Shown: piece after piece, positions 1-10,706 of the stretch
Position numbering within the stretch: position 1 is the stretch's first letter
Layout of the letters: every line of letters starts with the position of its first letter
DNA from: Xanthomonas hortorum
Lineage (GTDB): Bacteria; Pseudomonadota; Gammaproteobacteria; Xanthomonadales; Xanthomonadaceae
Reading direction: 5' to 3'
Length of the DNA stretch: 64,000 nucleotides
NCBI RefSeq assembly: GCF_024339125.1
Contig: NZ_CP101417.1
Span: 3,917,001-3,981,000, forward strand
Made by a program: the position numbers and the translations under genes
Notes under the pieces: generated by a model
What the model was told of the DNA's origin: nothing
The model's input: only the letters and a program-made list of their open reading frames with translations
Databases searched by the model: none

Positions 1-505
1 GATCGCCGATCGGGAACAACGTCGCCGCCAGCTGGGTCTGCCCCAGTTGGTGCAGAAAATAACTCTGGTCCTTGCCGCGGTCGGCACCACGCAACAGGCG
101 CCAACGCCCGCCGCTGTGCGCAACCCGCGCGTAGTGACCGGTGGCGATGCGTTCGGCACCCAGCGCCTGGGCCGCATCCAGGAAATGCTTGAACTTCACT
201 TCGCGGTTGCACAGCACGTCCGGGTTGGGCGTGCGTCCGGCTGCGTATTCGGCCAGAAAATGCTCGAACACACCGCCCCAGTACTCGCTGGAAAAATCGC
301 GGAAGTGGAAGGGAATGCCGAGCACCCCGCACACCGCCACCGCATCGCGACGATCATCTTCGGCGCGGCAGTCGCCGCTGCCGTCGTCGGCCCAGTTCTG
401 CATGAACAGCCCGGCGATGGACTCGCCTTGCTGGGCAAGCCGCCAGGCGGCCACCGACGAATCCACGCCGCCCGACACGCCAACGATGATGCGCGGCGTA
501 CTCAT
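1..505 (-). CDS. mnmA: tRNA-specific 2-thiouridylase MnmA (N-terminal part, runs off the left edge)
   Basis: MnmA makes the 2-thio group of s2U34 in Lys, Glu and Gln tRNAs, using ATP and a sulfur relay. About 168 N-terminal residues are visible. The PP-loop ATP-binding motif SGGVDSS is at residues 11-17 and the conserved NPDVLCN block carries the first catalytic Cys (C99); a GHYAR motif follows. Translation begins at the ATG at 505, whose first bases overlap the stop of the upstream nudJ-like gene (ATGA), so the two are co-transcribed. The nudJ-mnmA pairing is also seen in E. coli. The second catalytic Cys and the C-terminal domain lie outside the window. Confidence 0.95.
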   Translation of the reverse strand, partial: MSTPRIIVGVSGGVDSSVAAWRLAQQGESIAGLFMQNWADDGSGDCRAEDDRRDAVAVCGVLGIPFHFRDFSSEYWGGVFEHFLAEYAAGRTPNPDVLCNREVKFKHFLDAAQALGAERIATGHYARVAHSGGRWRLLRGADRGKDQSYFLHQLGQTQLAATLFPIGD

Positions 506-966
506 GCGACGTGCTGCACCAACGCCAAAGGATAGCGCTGACCGGCCAGATAATCTTTCACCACTTCCCACACCAGCGGACTGCGTAGCCGGCCGGCCGC
601 GCTGCGCAGTTCTTCCGGGGTCATCCACAGTGCGCGTACCACCCCGGTATCGAGGCTGCGCTCGGGGTGGTGGGTCAGCGCATCGGCGACGAAGGCAAAG
701 CGCAGAAAACACTGGCCGCTTGGCGCAACCCACTGGTAGGTGCCGATGAACTGGGTCAGCTGCACATCCCAGCCGGTCTCTTCCAGGGTCTCGCGCACCG
801 CTGCGTCCAGCAAACTTTCGTTCGGCTCCAGATGTCCGGCCGGCTGATTCAATAGCAGGCGGCCGCCGATGGTCTCCTCCACCTGCAAAAATCGCCCGTC
901 GCGCACCACCACAGTGGCGACGGTGACATCCGGGTGCCAGCGTTCTACGGGCGTGTTCATCGACAT
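502..966 (-). CDS. nudJ: Nudix hydrolase, NudJ-like
   Basis: A 154-residue Nudix phosphohydrolase. The complete Nudix box GX5EX7REUXEEXGU runs from G44 to W66 (G44, E50, R58, E59, E62, E63, G65), so the metal site is intact. NudJ of E. coli acts on nucleotide di- and triphosphates and on HMP-pyrophosphate and sits directly upstream of mnmA, as here; the substrate call rests on that synteny and on length. The start could be M1 or M3, two codons apart. It overlaps mnmA by four bases and is the first gene of that minus-strand operon. Confidence 0.85.
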   Translation of the reverse strand: MSMNTPVERWHPDVTVATVVVRDGRFLQVEETIGGRLLLNQPAGHLEPNESLLDAAVRETLEETGWDVQLTQFIGTYQWVAPSGQCFLRFAFVADALTHHPERSLDTGVVRALWMTPEELRSAAGRLRSPLVWEVVKDYLAGQRYPLALVQHVA

Positions 967-1210
967 TGGCTCCGGCGGATGAAAAACCGGCGCGCAGCAT
1001 CCGCACTCGCCACGATCACAACCCGTCTCACAGCTCGGCTCGAACGATCAGGCGTACCAAGCCTCGGCGCGGATCGTTGCGCAGTGGAGGCGCACGACGG
1101 TGCCAGTGGCAGCGCGGTCACGGAATCGGTCATCAAGGGCCAGCCAGGGAATCGGAGACAAATTGTGCGGGCCGCGGCGCAAATCGTCCAATGCGCGCAA
1201 CGATGAACCG

Positions 1211-1216
1211 TATAAT
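1211..1216 (+). promoter_or_regulatory. Candidate -10 box of clpS (TATAAT), possible leaderless transcript
   Basis: A perfect TATAAT ends seven bases before the clpS ATG at 1223, which would put the transcription start on or next to the start codon. No Shine-Dalgarno sequence precedes that ATG, which fits a leaderless mRNA. No good -35 hexamer is visible at 16-18 bp spacing, so the call is tentative. Confidence 0.4.
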
Positions 1217-1222
1217 GGCCAC

Positions 1223-1543
1223 ATGCCTCGTAATACTACGCACGAACACGATCACGGCCTGATGGTCGAAGCCAGCAAGCCTGAAGTGGCGCCACCGCCG
1301 CGTTATCAGGTGCTTCTGCTGAACGATGACTACACCCCGATGGACTTCGTGGTGACCGTTCTGGAGCAGTTTTTCAACCTGAGCCTGGAGCAGGCGACCC
1401 AGGTCATGCTGCATGTCCATACCCGTGGGCGCGGTGTCTGCGGGGTCTACAGCCGCGAGGTCGCCGAGTCCAAAGTGGCGCAGGTCAACGAGTTTTCGCG
1501 GATGAATCAGCACCCGCTGCTGTGCACGATGGAGCAAACCTGA
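1223..1543 (+). CDS. clpS: ATP-dependent Clp protease adaptor ClpS
   Basis: ClpS is the N-recognin that delivers proteins with N-terminal Leu, Phe, Tyr or Trp to ClpAP. The 106-residue product has the usual length. The pocket residues known from E. coli ClpS fall at the same numbers here: N34 and D35 in [13 protein letters not shown], and H66 in [11 protein letters not shown]. The start at 1223 is chosen because this length and numbering match the family; a longer in-frame reading to 1100 has no homology. It lies 142 bp before clpA on the same strand, and aat, which makes ClpS substrates, lies 3 kb away. Confidence 0.96.
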   Translation: MPRNTTHEHDHGLMVEASKPEVAPPPRYQVLLLNDDYTPMDFVVTVLEQFFNLSLEQATQVMLHVHTRGRGVCGVYSREVAESKVAQVNEFSRMNQHPLLCTMEQT

Positions 1544-1613
1544 GTTCGGTCAGGGATCATTCCAGCAGTGCAACACTGTGGCTGCAATCACATGCTAACG
1601 CCGTCTGAACATA

Positions 1614-1626
1614 CCTATCCGATAGG
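1614..1626. promoter_or_regulatory. 13-bp perfect palindrome upstream of clpA
   Basis: CCTATC-C-GATAGG is a perfect inverted repeat 60 bp upstream of the clpA ATG, inside the clpS-clpA spacer. It could be an operator or part of a promoter region. No known regulator is assigned. Confidence 0.3.
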
Positions 1627-1685
1627 GTTGTGGTAAATCCCAACAAAAGCCGCATATTGTTGGCAACAGCCGTTCGGAGTTACCA

Positions 1686-3968
1686 ATGTTCAGCAAAGAC
1701 CTAGAGCAAACCATCGGCCAGTGCTACAAGCGAGCACGCGAGGCGCGTCATGAATTCATGACCGTCGAGCACCTGCTGCTCTCGCTGCTGGACAACCCTT
1801 CCGCCCAGGCCGTCCTCAAGGCCTGCGGTGCGGACCAGGTGCGTTTGCACAACGACCTGGAGCAGGCGATTGAGGCCTCGGTCTCGCGACTGGCCGAAGA
1901 CGATGGCCGCGACACCCAGCCCACCCTGGGCTTTCAGCGTGTGCTGCAGCGTGCGGTCTATCACGTGCAATCCTCGGGCAAGAAGGAAGTCACCGGCGCC
2001 AACGTGCTGGTCGCGATCTTCGGCGAGAAGGATTCGCACGCGGTGTACTTCCTGAACCAGCAGGACATCACCCGTCTGGATATCGTCAATTACCTCTCGC
2101 ATGGCATCGCCAAGCTGGGTGAGGACGGCGAGCAGCCGTCCGCGTCCGATGGCGAGCCCAAGAGCGAAGGTGGGGAAGGCGAGGCCAAGGGCGATGCGCT
2201 GGCCGAGTTCGCCACCAACCTCAACGAGCAGGCCCGTAACGGCAAGATCGACCCGTTGGTCGGCCGTGCCGACGAAATCGAGCGCACCATCCAGGTGCTG
2301 TGCCGTCGGCGCAAGAACAACCCGCTGTACGTGGGCGAGGCCGGCGTGGGCAAGACGGCGATCGCCGAAGGCCTGGCCAAGCGCATCGTCGACAACGACG
2401 TGCCGGAAGTGCTGGCCGAAGCGGTGATCTTCTCGCTCGACCTGGGCGCGCTGGTGGCCGGCACCAAATACCGCGGCGACTTCGAAAAGCGCCTCAAGGG
2501 CGTGCTCGCGGCGCTGAAGAAGGTGCCGAATGCGGTGCTGTTCATCGACGAGATCCACACCATCATCGGTGCGGGTTCTGCGTCGGGCGGCACCATGGAT
2601 GCGTCCAATCTGATCAAGCCGGCGCTGTCGTCTGGCGAGCTGCGTTGCATCGGTTCGACCACGTTCCAGGAATACCGCGGCATCTTCGAAAAAGACCGTG
2701 CGCTGGCACGTCGCTTCCAGAAGATCGACATCGTCGAGCCGACCGTGGGCGAGACCTTTGAAATCCTGCAGGGCCTCAAGCCCAAGTATGAAGCGCACCA
2801 CGGCGTGACCTACGCCGACGACGCGCTGCAGGCCGCCGTGGATCTGTCGGTCAAGCATATCGGTGACCGGTTGCTGCCGGACAAGGCGATCGACGTGATC
2901 GATGAAGCCGGTGCGCGTCAGCGCCTGCTGCCGGAAGGCAAGCGCAAGGAGTTGATCGACATCGAAGAGATCGAGACCATCGTCGCCAAGATGGCGCGGA
3001 TTCCTGCAAAGCAGGTCAGCGCGACCGACAAGGACGTGCTGCAGCATCTGGAGCGCAATCTCAAGATGGTGATCTTCGGCCAGAACCCGGCGATCGAGAC
3101 GCTGGCCGGCTCGATCAAGCTCGCGCGTTCGGGCCTGGCCAATCCGGAAAAGCCGATCGGCAACTTCCTGTTTGCCGGCCCCACCGGTGTAGGCAAGACC
3201 GAAGTGACCAAGCAGCTCGCGCTGCAGCTGGGCATCGAGCTGGTCCGCTTCGACATGTCCGAGTACATGGAAGCGCATTCGATCAGCCGCCTGATTGGCG
3301 CGCCCCCGGGCTATGTCGGTTTCGACCAGGGCGGCCTGCTGACCGAGAAGGTGGTCAAGACGCCGCACTGCGTGCTGCTGCTGGACGAAGTGGAGAAAGC
3401 GCACCCGGACATCTTCAACATCCTGTTGCAGGTCATGGATCGCGGCATCCTCACTGACACCAACGGGCGCGAGGCGAACTTCAAGAACGTGATCCTGGTG
3501 ATGACGACGAATGCAGGCGCCACGCAGGCGTCGCGGCGCTCGATCGGTTTTACCAAGCAGGATCATTCCACCGATGCGATGGAGTCGATCCGTCGCGGGT
3601 TCACACCGGAATTCCGCAACCGCCTGGACGCGATTGTGCAGTTCCAGCCGCTCGGCTTCGACCATATCCTGCGGGTGGTGGACAAGTTCATCATCGAACT
3701 GGAAATGCTGTTGCAGGAAAAGCACGTCTCGCTGTCGGCAACCCCGACCGCGCGCGACTGGCTGGCCCAGCATGGTTTCGATCCGCTGATGGGTGCACGC
3801 CCGATGTCGCGCGTGATCCAGGAGAAGATCAAGCGCCCGCTGGCCGACGAGTTGTTGTTCGGCAAGCTGATCGCTGGCGGCCGGGTCAACATCGACGTCA
3901 AGGATGGCGAGCTGGTGGTGGAAGCGCATCCGGAACCGGAGCGCCTGTTGCCGGCAACCGTCGACTGA
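1686..3968 (+). CDS. clpA: ATP-dependent Clp protease ATP-binding subunit ClpA
   Basis: ClpA is the AAA+ unfoldase that feeds substrates into ClpP; with ClpS it degrades N-degron proteins. The 760-residue protein has the family layout: N-terminal Clp repeats (about 1-145) that bind ClpS, an acidic linker, AAA+ module 1 with Walker A GEAGVGKT near residue 215 and Walker B VLFIDEIHT, and AAA+ module 2 with Walker A GPTGVGKT near 497 and Walker B VLLLDEVEKAH. The absence of a long middle domain separates it from ClpB. The start has a GGAG ribosome site eight bases upstream. A strong terminator follows the stop codon. Confidence 0.97.
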   Translation: MFSKDLEQTIGQCYKRAREARHEFMTVEHLLLSLLDNPSAQAVLKACGADQVRLHNDLEQAIEASVSRLAEDDGRDTQPTLGFQRVLQRAVYHVQSSGKKEVTGANVLVAIFGEKDSHAVYFLNQQDITRLDIVNYLSHGIAKLGEDGEQPSASDGEPKSEGGEGEAKGDALAEFATNLNEQARNGKIDPLVGRADEIERTIQVLCRRRKNNPLYVGEAGVGKTAIAEGLAKRIVDNDVPEVLAEAVIFSLDLGALVAGTKYRGDFEKRLKGVLAALKKVPNAVLFIDEIHTIIGAGSASGGTMDASNLIKPALSSGELRCIGSTTFQEYRGIFEKDRALARRFQKIDIVEPTVGETFEILQGLKPKYEAHHGVTYADDALQAAVDLSVKHIGDRLLPDKAIDVIDEAGARQRLLPEGKRKELIDIEEIETIVAKMARIPAKQVSATDKDVLQHLERNLKMVIFGQNPAIETLAGSIKLARSGLANPEKPIGNFLFAGPTGVGKTEVTKQLALQLGIELVRFDMSEYMEAHSISRLIGAPPGYVGFDQGGLLTEKVVKTPHCVLLLDEVEKAHPDIFNILLQVMDRGILTDTNGREANFKNVILVMTTNAGATQASRRSIGFTKQDHSTDAMESIRRGFTPEFRNRLDAIVQFQPLGFDHILRVVDKFIIELEMLLQEKHVSLSATPTARDWLAQHGFDPLMGARPMSRVIQEKIKRPLADELLFGKLIAGGRVNIDVKDGELVVEAHPEPERLLPATVD

Positions 3969-3987
3969 TCGTCTTGCGATCTTGAAG

Positions 3988-4019
3988 CGAAAAAGCCGCT
4001 CTTATGAGCGGCTTTTTTT
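3988..4019 (+). terminator. Rho-independent terminator of clpA
   Basis: AAAAAGCCGCTC-TTAT-GAGCGGCTTTTTTT begins about 20 bp after the clpA stop codon. It is a near-perfect stem with a four-base loop and a seven-T tail. The A-run on the left arm means it could also act weakly on transcripts coming from the other side. Confidence 0.9.
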
Positions 4020-4233
4020 GTCTGCGGCACTGATTCTGTCGCTGAGCCCAGAATGCCTGGCGCGATCAAATGTAGCTGCAACTGCTGCGATCAGCGAGGC
4101 TTCCGCCATGCACTTTTTGACGACGTCCTTGCACGCGACCACCTGCTTTACATGACCGGGGGCATCCGCCACACAAATCGCAGGCACGACAAAAAGCGGC
4201 CAGTGGCCGCCTCGCGTCTCACACCAGAACCGC

Positions 4234-4452
4234 TTACTTCATGCGGTAGGTAATACGACCCTTGGTCAGGTCGTAGGGAGTCATCTCAACTTTGACCCGG
4301 TCGCCGGTCAGGATGCGGATGTAGTTCTTGCGCATACGGCCGGAGATATGGGCGATGATTTCATGCCCGTTTTCCAGCTTGACCCGGAACGTGGTGTTGG
4401 GGAGCGTCTCGCTGACGCTGCCTTCGAATTCAATGGAGTCGTCTTTCGACAT
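4234..4452 (-). CDS. infA: Translation initiation factor IF-1
   Basis: A 72-residue S1-like OB-fold protein that binds the 30S A site and helps initiator tRNA selection. The sequence from [13 protein letters not shown] to KGRITYRMK is the canonical IF-1. The start at 4452 is preceded by AGGA at good spacing; an in-frame ATG six codons upstream is unlikely. It lies between clpA (convergent) and aat (same strand, 80 bp away), the same neighbourhood as in E. coli. Confidence 0.97.
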
Positions 4453-4532
4453 GTAATCCTGTGCAATCACGGCTGGCCCGGGAGGGCCGTAAGGGACAGC
4501 ATTTTACGCTCCATCTCCCCCCGGTGCAAATT

Positions 4533-5282
4533 TTATGTTAAGCGGACTTCAGCGAGTGCCCTGGCAGGCCGCTCGCCGTAGCGCTCGGACCAGTTGCCGG
4601 GCAGGGCGGGTTGGGCGACCTGCCGCCGCACCTGCTGCAGGAACTGCGCGCGTGGCAGGCGTTGTGCGCCCAGCCGCATCAGATGGGGGTTTTCCACCTG
4701 CGCATCGATCAGCGGCCATCCGCAGCCATGCAGATACCCAGCGAGCGCTGCCAGCGCTACCTTCGAGCCGCCGCTTTCGGCGCTGAACATGCTTTCGCCG
4801 AAAAACATCTGGCCGATCGCCACGCCATAGATGCCGCCAATCAAGCGCGCACCATCGAACACTTCCAGCGAGTGCGCGTGGCCCAGGCGGTGCAGTTCGA
4901 TGTAGGCCTGCTGCATCGGCGTGGTGATCCAGGTGCCGTGCTGGCCTGCGCGCGGTACCGATGCGCAAGCGTCGATCACCTGCGCAAACGCAGTGTCGGC
5001 ACGCACGGTCCAGGTGCTGCTGCGCAGCTCGCGCCGAAAGCGCGAGGACAGATGCACGGCATCGGTACGAAAGACCGTGCGCGGATCCGGGCTCCACCAC
5101 AGGATCGGCTGGTCGTCGGAGAACCACGGGAATACGCCGTGCGCATACGCATTGAGCAACCGCTGCGGTGACAGATCGCCGCCGAGTGCGAGCAAGCCGT
5201 CCGGCTCGCGCAAGGCGTGTTCGACGGGCGGAAACGGCGCGGCAGGATCGGCGTCAAGCAGGTAGGGAAGGGGGCGCGACAT
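4533..5282 (-). CDS. aat: Leucyl/phenylalanyl-tRNA-protein transferase
   Basis: Aat transfers Leu or Phe from aminoacyl-tRNA to proteins with N-terminal Lys or Arg, creating primary N-degrons read by ClpS. The 249-residue product has the conserved GLLALGGDLSPQRLLNAY region, the FPWFSDDQPILWWSPDPR block and GESMFSAESGGSK. It is transcribed towards infA and clusters with clpS/clpA, so the whole N-degron route sits within 4 kb. The N-terminal Met follows an ordinary start with a purine-rich site upstream. Confidence 0.96.
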   Translation of the reverse strand: MSRPLPYLLDADPAAPFPPVEHALREPDGLLALGGDLSPQRLLNAYAHGVFPWFSDDQPILWWSPDPRTVFRTDAVHLSSRFRRELRSSTWTVRADTAFAQVIDACASVPRAGQHGTWITTPMQQAYIELHRLGHAHSLEVFDGARLIGGIYGVAIGQMFFGESMFSAESGGSKVALAALAGYLHGCGWPLIDAQVENPHLMRLGAQRLPRAQFLQQVRRQVAQPALPGNWSERYGERPARALAEVRLT

Positions 5283-5475
5283 GTGGGGAGTTTAGAGCCT
5301 GCCATGCGGTTCGCACTGAGGACGCCTGCCAATCGGCTGCACTCACCTGACGACATCGTGGTGTGTTGTCAGCGACTCTCAGCCCGAAGAGCGCAGCGCG
5401 CTTTCGCAGCCATCAGGCACGCATGACGACTGCGTCCGTCGCGACGCGTCAGGCATGCGGGTCAACCGCGCGGCA

Positions 5476-6594
5476 TTAATCACGGAATGGGCTGTGCTCG
5501 AACAGCTCACGCGCATGTTGGGCGACAGCCTCGCGCTCATCCGCGCACCATTGCGCCAGCGGTTCGCGAAAGGCAGGGTCGGCGATCCAGTGGCGGCTGC
5601 GTACCAGCGTCGGCAAAAAGCCCCGCGCGATCTTGTGTTGGCCCTGGGCGCCCGGTTCGAACCGGCTCAGGCCTTCGCGCAGGCAGTATTCGATGCCTTG
5701 GTAATAGCAGGTTTCGAAGTGCAGCCCCGGTAGCGCTTCGCCGCCCCAGTAGCGTCCGTAGAGCGTGTCGTGGCCGCGCAGGCACAGCGCGCCGGCAATT
5801 GGGTGTCCGTCCAGTTCGGCCAGAAACATCACCAGTTGACGTGGCAGGTGCTGGGCCAGGTGTCGCAGGAATTCCGGCGTCAAAGCCGGCGAGTTGCCGT
5901 ATTCGTTGAAGGTCTTGAGGTAGAAGCCATACATCGCATCCAGATCGGCAGCGCTGGCCTCGTCGCCGTGCACCACGCGCAACTGCACGCCGGCGCGCTG
6001 CACCTTGGCGCGCTCCTGGCGGATGTTCTTGCGCCGCTTGTGATCCATCGCTGCCAGGAAGCTTTCGAAATCGCTCCAGCCGCTGGCGTTATGCCAGTGG
6101 TATTGCAGGTCGTTGCGCTCCAGCCAGTCGGCATCGAAGGCGGCGTCTTCGTCGACTGGGTAGAAATTCACGTGCGCCGACGACAGCCCGCTGCGCTCCA
6201 CCAGTTCACGCATCGCCGCGAGCAGCTGCGGCCGCCATTGCGCCGCGCCGAGCAGGCGCGGGCCGGTCACCGGCGAGTAGGGCACGCCGCACAGCCACTT
6301 GGGGAAGTATTCCTGGCCGTAGCGCGCATACGCATGTGCCCAGGCGTGATCGAACACGAATTCGCCGTGCGAGTTGTTCTTCAAATATCCCGGCGCAGCT
6401 GCAACCAGCGTGTCACCGTCCCACAACGTCAGGTGCAACGGGTTCCAGCCCCAATCCGGGCGCAGGCAGCCCTCGCGTTCGAGACCTTGCAGGAAGGCAT
6501 AGGACACGAAGGGATGCGTGCCGTCGTGCAGCGCATCCCAGGCGCCGGCCGGAAGCTCGTCCAGCCGGCGGCACCAGCGGGCGGTGACGCTCAT
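5476..6594 (-). CDS. FemAB-like GNAT acyltransferase (COG3146/DUF482 family)
   Basis: A 372-residue protein of the FemAB/GNAT superfamily, often labelled 'peptidoglycan biosynthesis protein'. Family features seen are the N-terminal HPFVSYAFLQGLE stretch, AYARYGQEYFPKWLCGVPYSPVTGPRLL, a basic KRRKNIRQERAKV helix, and a C-terminal GRYWGGEALPGLHFETCYYQGIEYCL block. Members transfer acyl or aminoacyl groups, but the substrate of this subgroup is not established. It is a single gene, separated from aat by about 190 bp and from trxB by 57 bp on the same strand; trxB lies upstream, so co-transcription is possible. Confidence 0.75.
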   Translation of the reverse strand: MSVTARWCRRLDELPAGAWDALHDGTHPFVSYAFLQGLEREGCLRPDWGWNPLHLTLWDGDTLVAAAPGYLKNNSHGEFVFDHAWAHAYARYGQEYFPKWLCGVPYSPVTGPRLLGAAQWRPQLLAAMRELVERSGLSSAHVNFYPVDEDAAFDADWLERNDLQYHWHNASGWSDFESFLAAMDHKRRKNIRQERAKVQRAGVQLRVVHGDEASAADLDAMYGFYLKTFNEYGNSPALTPEFLRHLAQHLPRQLVMFLAELDGHPIAGALCLRGHDTLYGRYWGGEALPGLHFETCYYQGIEYCLREGLSRFEPGAQGQHKIARGFLPTLVRSRHWIADPAFREPLAQWCADEREAVAQHARELFEHSPFRD

Positions 6595-6651
6595 GCGTGC
6601 GGCCCGTGGGGAGCGAGGCTGCCCGCACGGCGCGGCCGGCGGTCAGCCACC

Positions 6652-7707
<1,056 letters not shown>

Positions 7708-7720
7708 TCAAGGCGGCGCG

Positions 7721-7768
7721 ATGGAACTGCATGAACCGCAGATGGCATGGTCCACCCAGTACGCGTAG
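7721..7768 (+). CDS. Possible very small ORF (15 aa) ahead of a terminator
   Basis: ATG at 7721 is preceded by AAGG seven bases upstream and encodes 15 residues ending in AWSTQYA before a TAG. The stop lies two bases before a strong hairpin terminator on the same strand. With a TATACT at about 7622 on the plus strand this could be a short transcript (small protein or sRNA) in the trxB-ftsK gap. No homologue is recognised, and chance occurrence cannot be excluded. Confidence 0.2.
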   Translation: MELHEPQMAWSTQYA

Positions 7769-7770
7769 TC

Positions 7771-7794
7771 GACGCCGCCTTGTGCGGCGTTTTT
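7771..7794 (+). terminator. Rho-independent terminator between trxB and ftsK
   Basis: ACGCCGC-CTTGT-GCGGCGT followed by a T-run on the plus strand. No recognised plus-strand gene lies upstream of it except the 15-codon ORF, so it suggests a short transcript in this gap or an upstream attenuator for ftsK, which begins 109 bp downstream. Confidence 0.7.
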
Positions 7795-7902
7795 CGTTGA
7801 CTGGCTGGTGCCAAGGCAAGCGGTGAAGTTCAACAGCTGAAACTGTGGCGTCAGTCGTTTATTATCAATCACTAACAGCATATTTCTAAGGTCTGGCTAC
7901 AG

Positions 7903-10260
7903 GTGGCAAAGCAGGTTCCCGAACGCAGCAAGCCCGCAGAGGGCAAACCGTCCTCGCGCAAGACGGCGGTGGCGGACAATCCGCGTCGGCAGAAGCTCTG
8001 GCGCGATCTGGCATTGATCGCGGTGGCGCCGTTGCTGCTGTATCTGCTGGCCAGCCTGTTCACCTATTCGGCGGCCGATCCGGGCTGGTCGCAGACCGGC
8101 AGCGTGGTCGCGCCGGTGCACAACATGGGCGGCCGGGTCGGTGCATGGACGGCCGACGTGCTACTGCAGCTCTTCGGTTATGTGGCCTTTCTGCTGCCGG
8201 TGGTGCTGGGCGCGGTGGCCTGGATCGCCTTGTTCGGCATGGACAAGGAAGGGCAGGCCGAGGCCGATCTGGGGCCGGCACTGCGCCTGGTCGGCATGGT
8301 GGGCTTCCTGATTTCTTCGACTGGCTTCCTGCATCTGCGCCTGTTCACCGGCGATGTGGCCGGGGCCGGCGGCATCCTGGGGCGGTTGGTCAGCAATTCG
8401 CTGAGCGCCGGGTTCGGTGCGCTGGGCGCGAACCTGTTCGTGATGGTGTTGTTGCTGGTGTCGATCACGCTGGCCACGGGGTTGTCGTGGTTTGCGCTGA
8501 TGGAACGTATCGGTAAGGGCGTGTTGGCACTGGGGCCGCTGATGCAGCGCAAGACTCATCAGGCCACCGAATGGCAGCAGACCCGCGTGATGCGCGAAGA
8601 GCGCGAGGAAGTGCGCAAGGTCGATGCGGTCAAGCAGGCCAAGCGTGAGCCGGTCAAGATCGAGCCGCCGCCGGCACCGGTGGTGGAAAAGAGCGAGCGC
8701 GCCAAGCGCGACACCCAGATTCCGATGTTCCAGGGCGTGAGCACCGATGGCTCCGATCTGCCGCCGCTTGCCTTGCTGGACGACCCCAAGCCGCAGGCCA
8801 AGGGCTATTCGGAAGAAACGTTGGAGACGCTGTCGCGGCAGATCGAATTCAAGCTCAAGGACTTCCGCATCGAGGCGCAGGTGGTCGGGGCCTATCCGGG
8901 TCCGGTGATCACGCGCTTCGAAATCGAGCCGGCGCCCGGCATCAAGGTCAGCCAGATCAGTTCGCTGGACAAGGACATCGCGCGCGGGTTGTCGGTCAAG
9001 TCGGTGCGCGTGGTGGATGTGATTCCGGGCAAGTCGGTGGTGGGTCTGGAGATCCCCAACGTCACCCGCGAGATGATCTTCCTGTCCGAACTGTTGCGCT
9101 CCAAGGAATACGACAAGTCGCCGAGCCCGTTGACGCTTGCGTTGGGCAAGGACATCGCCGGGCGCCCGACGGTGGCCGATCTGGCGCGCATGCCGCACTT
9201 GCTGGTGGCCGGTACCACTGGTTCGGGCAAGTCGGTGGCGGTCAATGCGATGGTGCTGAGCCTGCTGTTCAAGGCCTCGCACAAGGAGCTGCGGATGCTG
9301 ATGATCGACCCGAAGATGCTCGAACTGAGCGTCTATCAGGGCATCCCGCATCTGCTGGCGCCGGTGGTCACCGACATGAAGGAGGCCGCCAACGGCCTGC
9401 GTTGGTGCGTGGCCGAGATGGAACGCCGCTACAAGCTGATGAGCGCGGTGGGTGTGCGCAACCTGGCCGGCTTCAACAAGAAGATCAAGGACGCCATCGA
9501 CGCCGGCCAGCCGATGATGGACCCGCTGTTCAAGCCCAATCCCGAATTGGGTGAGGCGCCGCGGCCGCTGGAGTCGCTGCCGTTCATCGTGATCTTCATC
9601 GACGAATTTGCCGACATGATGATGATCGTCGGCAAGAAGGTCGAAGAGCTGATCGCGCGTCTGGCGCAGAAGGCGCGCGCGGCTGGTATCCATCTCATTC
9701 TGGCCACGCAGCGGCCGTCGGTGGACGTCATCACCGGCTTGATCAAGGCCAATATTCCAACCCGTGTGGCGTTCCAGGTCAGCTCCAAGATTGACTCGCG
9801 CACCATCCTGGATCAGTCAGGGGCCGAGGCGTTGCTGGGCAACGGCGACATGCTGTACCTGCCGCCGGGCACGGCGCTGCCGGACCGCGTGCATGGTGCC
9901 TTCGTTAGCGACGAAGAAGTGCATCGTGTGGTCGAGCATCTCAAGGCGAGCGGGCCGGTGTCGTACGTCGAAGGCGTGCTGGACGAAGTGCAGACCATGG
10001 GCGACGGCACCGTGGTGGGTGCGACCGGCTTGCCCGAAAGCAGCGGCGGTGGCGGCGACGAGTCCGACCCGTTGTACGACGAGGCCTTGCGCATCGTCAC
10101 CGAAACCCGGCGTGCCTCGATCTCCGGCGTGCAGCGACGCTTGAAGATCGGCTACAACCGCGCCGCGCGTTTGATCGAAGCAATGGAAGCGGCCGGCGTT
10201 GTCAGCCAGCCCGAGCACAATGGCGACCGTACCGTGCTGGCACCGCCGCCGCCCAAGTAA
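7903..10260 (+). CDS. ftsK: DNA translocase FtsK
   Basis: FtsK pumps DNA at the division septum and activates XerCD at dif. The 785-residue protein has an N-terminal block of four hydrophobic membrane segments (about residues 28-200), a short charged linker, the alpha/beta motor with Walker [17 protein letters not shown] near residue 436 and Walker [14 protein letters not shown], and a C-terminal winged-helix gamma domain that reads KOPS. The linker is short compared with E. coli FtsK (1329 aa). The start is GTG with AAGG upstream. lolA and rarA follow as in E. coli, with one gene inserted. Confidence 0.95.
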   Translation: MAKQVPERSKPAEGKPSSRKTAVADNPRRQKLWRDLALIAVAPLLLYLLASLFTYSAADPGWSQTGSVVAPVHNMGGRVGAWTADVLLQLFGYVAFLLPVVLGAVAWIALFGMDKEGQAEADLGPALRLVGMVGFLISSTGFLHLRLFTGDVAGAGGILGRLVSNSLSAGFGALGANLFVMVLLLVSITLATGLSWFALMERIGKGVLALGPLMQRKTHQATEWQQTRVMREEREEVRKVDAVKQAKREPVKIEPPPAPVVEKSERAKRDTQIPMFQGVSTDGSDLPPLALLDDPKPQAKGYSEETLETLSRQIEFKLKDFRIEAQVVGAYPGPVITRFEIEPAPGIKVSQISSLDKDIARGLSVKSVRVVDVIPGKSVVGLEIPNVTREMIFLSELLRSKEYDKSPSPLTLALGKDIAGRPTVADLARMPHLLVAGTTGSGKSVAVNAMVLSLLFKASHKELRMLMIDPKMLELSVYQGIPHLLAPVVTDMKEAANGLRWCVAEMERRYKLMSAVGVRNLAGFNKKIKDAIDAGQPMMDPLFKPNPELGEAPRPLESLPFIVIFIDEFADMMMIVGKKVEELIARLAQKARAAGIHLILATQRPSVDVITGLIKANIPTRVAFQVSSKIDSRTILDQSGAEALLGNGDMLYLPPGTALPDRVHGAFVSDEEVHRVVEHLKASGPVSYVEGVLDEVQTMGDGTVVGATGLPESSGGGGDESDPLYDEALRIVTETRRASISGVQRRLKIGYNRAARLIEAMEAAGVVSQPEHNGDRTVLAPPPPK

Positions 10261-10706
10261 TCGGCGGCCGGCAACGCGGCGCGTGTCGGCTTACGCTTGG
10301 CGCGGTGTTCCGGGCGTAGGGGCGGCTAACAAACCGTGGCGAGAGGCCGCCTGGCGGTGAGCGCAGGTGTTTTGTTGGCCGCATCTTGGTTGATACAGTC
10401 AGAAGCCAAGGTCAAGAAGCCGAGTCGGTCGAGGGCGCGGTGCCCTCACCGCTCGCGGGGCACGCCGCAAGTACGTCCATGTAGGCTCAGTAGCGGCATC
10501 CATGCCGCCACATGGTCCCGCAATCGGCGAGGACACCGCACCAGACAGCTTGCTGCTTGGTTTTGTCGGCCGCTCTTATCCGGATTGCGTGCGCGTACCC
10601 GCAGCCACATGGATGCGGCGATGTTGGAGGCCGGTGCCTGACGCTGCCGCGTACACCGGCTACCCTGTTGAGCAAGGGCCGCTCCGGCCCGTCGTGATCG
10701 AGACCC
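10261..10706. other. Intergenic gap ftsK-transglutaminase gene
   Basis: 446 bp without a convincing gene. It contains one copy of the long palindromic repeat described separately. The remaining sequence is GC-rich and shows no terminator with a T-tract directly after ftsK. Confidence 0.6.
10437..10539 (+). repeat. Long palindromic intergenic repeat, copy 1
   Basis: About 26-bp arms (GCGGTGCCCTCACCGCTCG... against the reverse complement of ...CGGCGAGGACACCGC) enclose a core with CACGCCGCAAGTACGTCCAT and an inner hairpin GCGGCATCCATGCCGC. The same core and arms recur at 37876 and, inverted, at 38039. It looks like a REP/REPIN-type dispersed repeat that folds into a long hairpin. Confidence 0.8.

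Noticed and set aside
1701..3929. 742-codon open frame on the minus strand opposite clpA
   Set aside because: It is a GC-rich shadow of a certain gene. Its translation has no fold or motif and no ribosome site.
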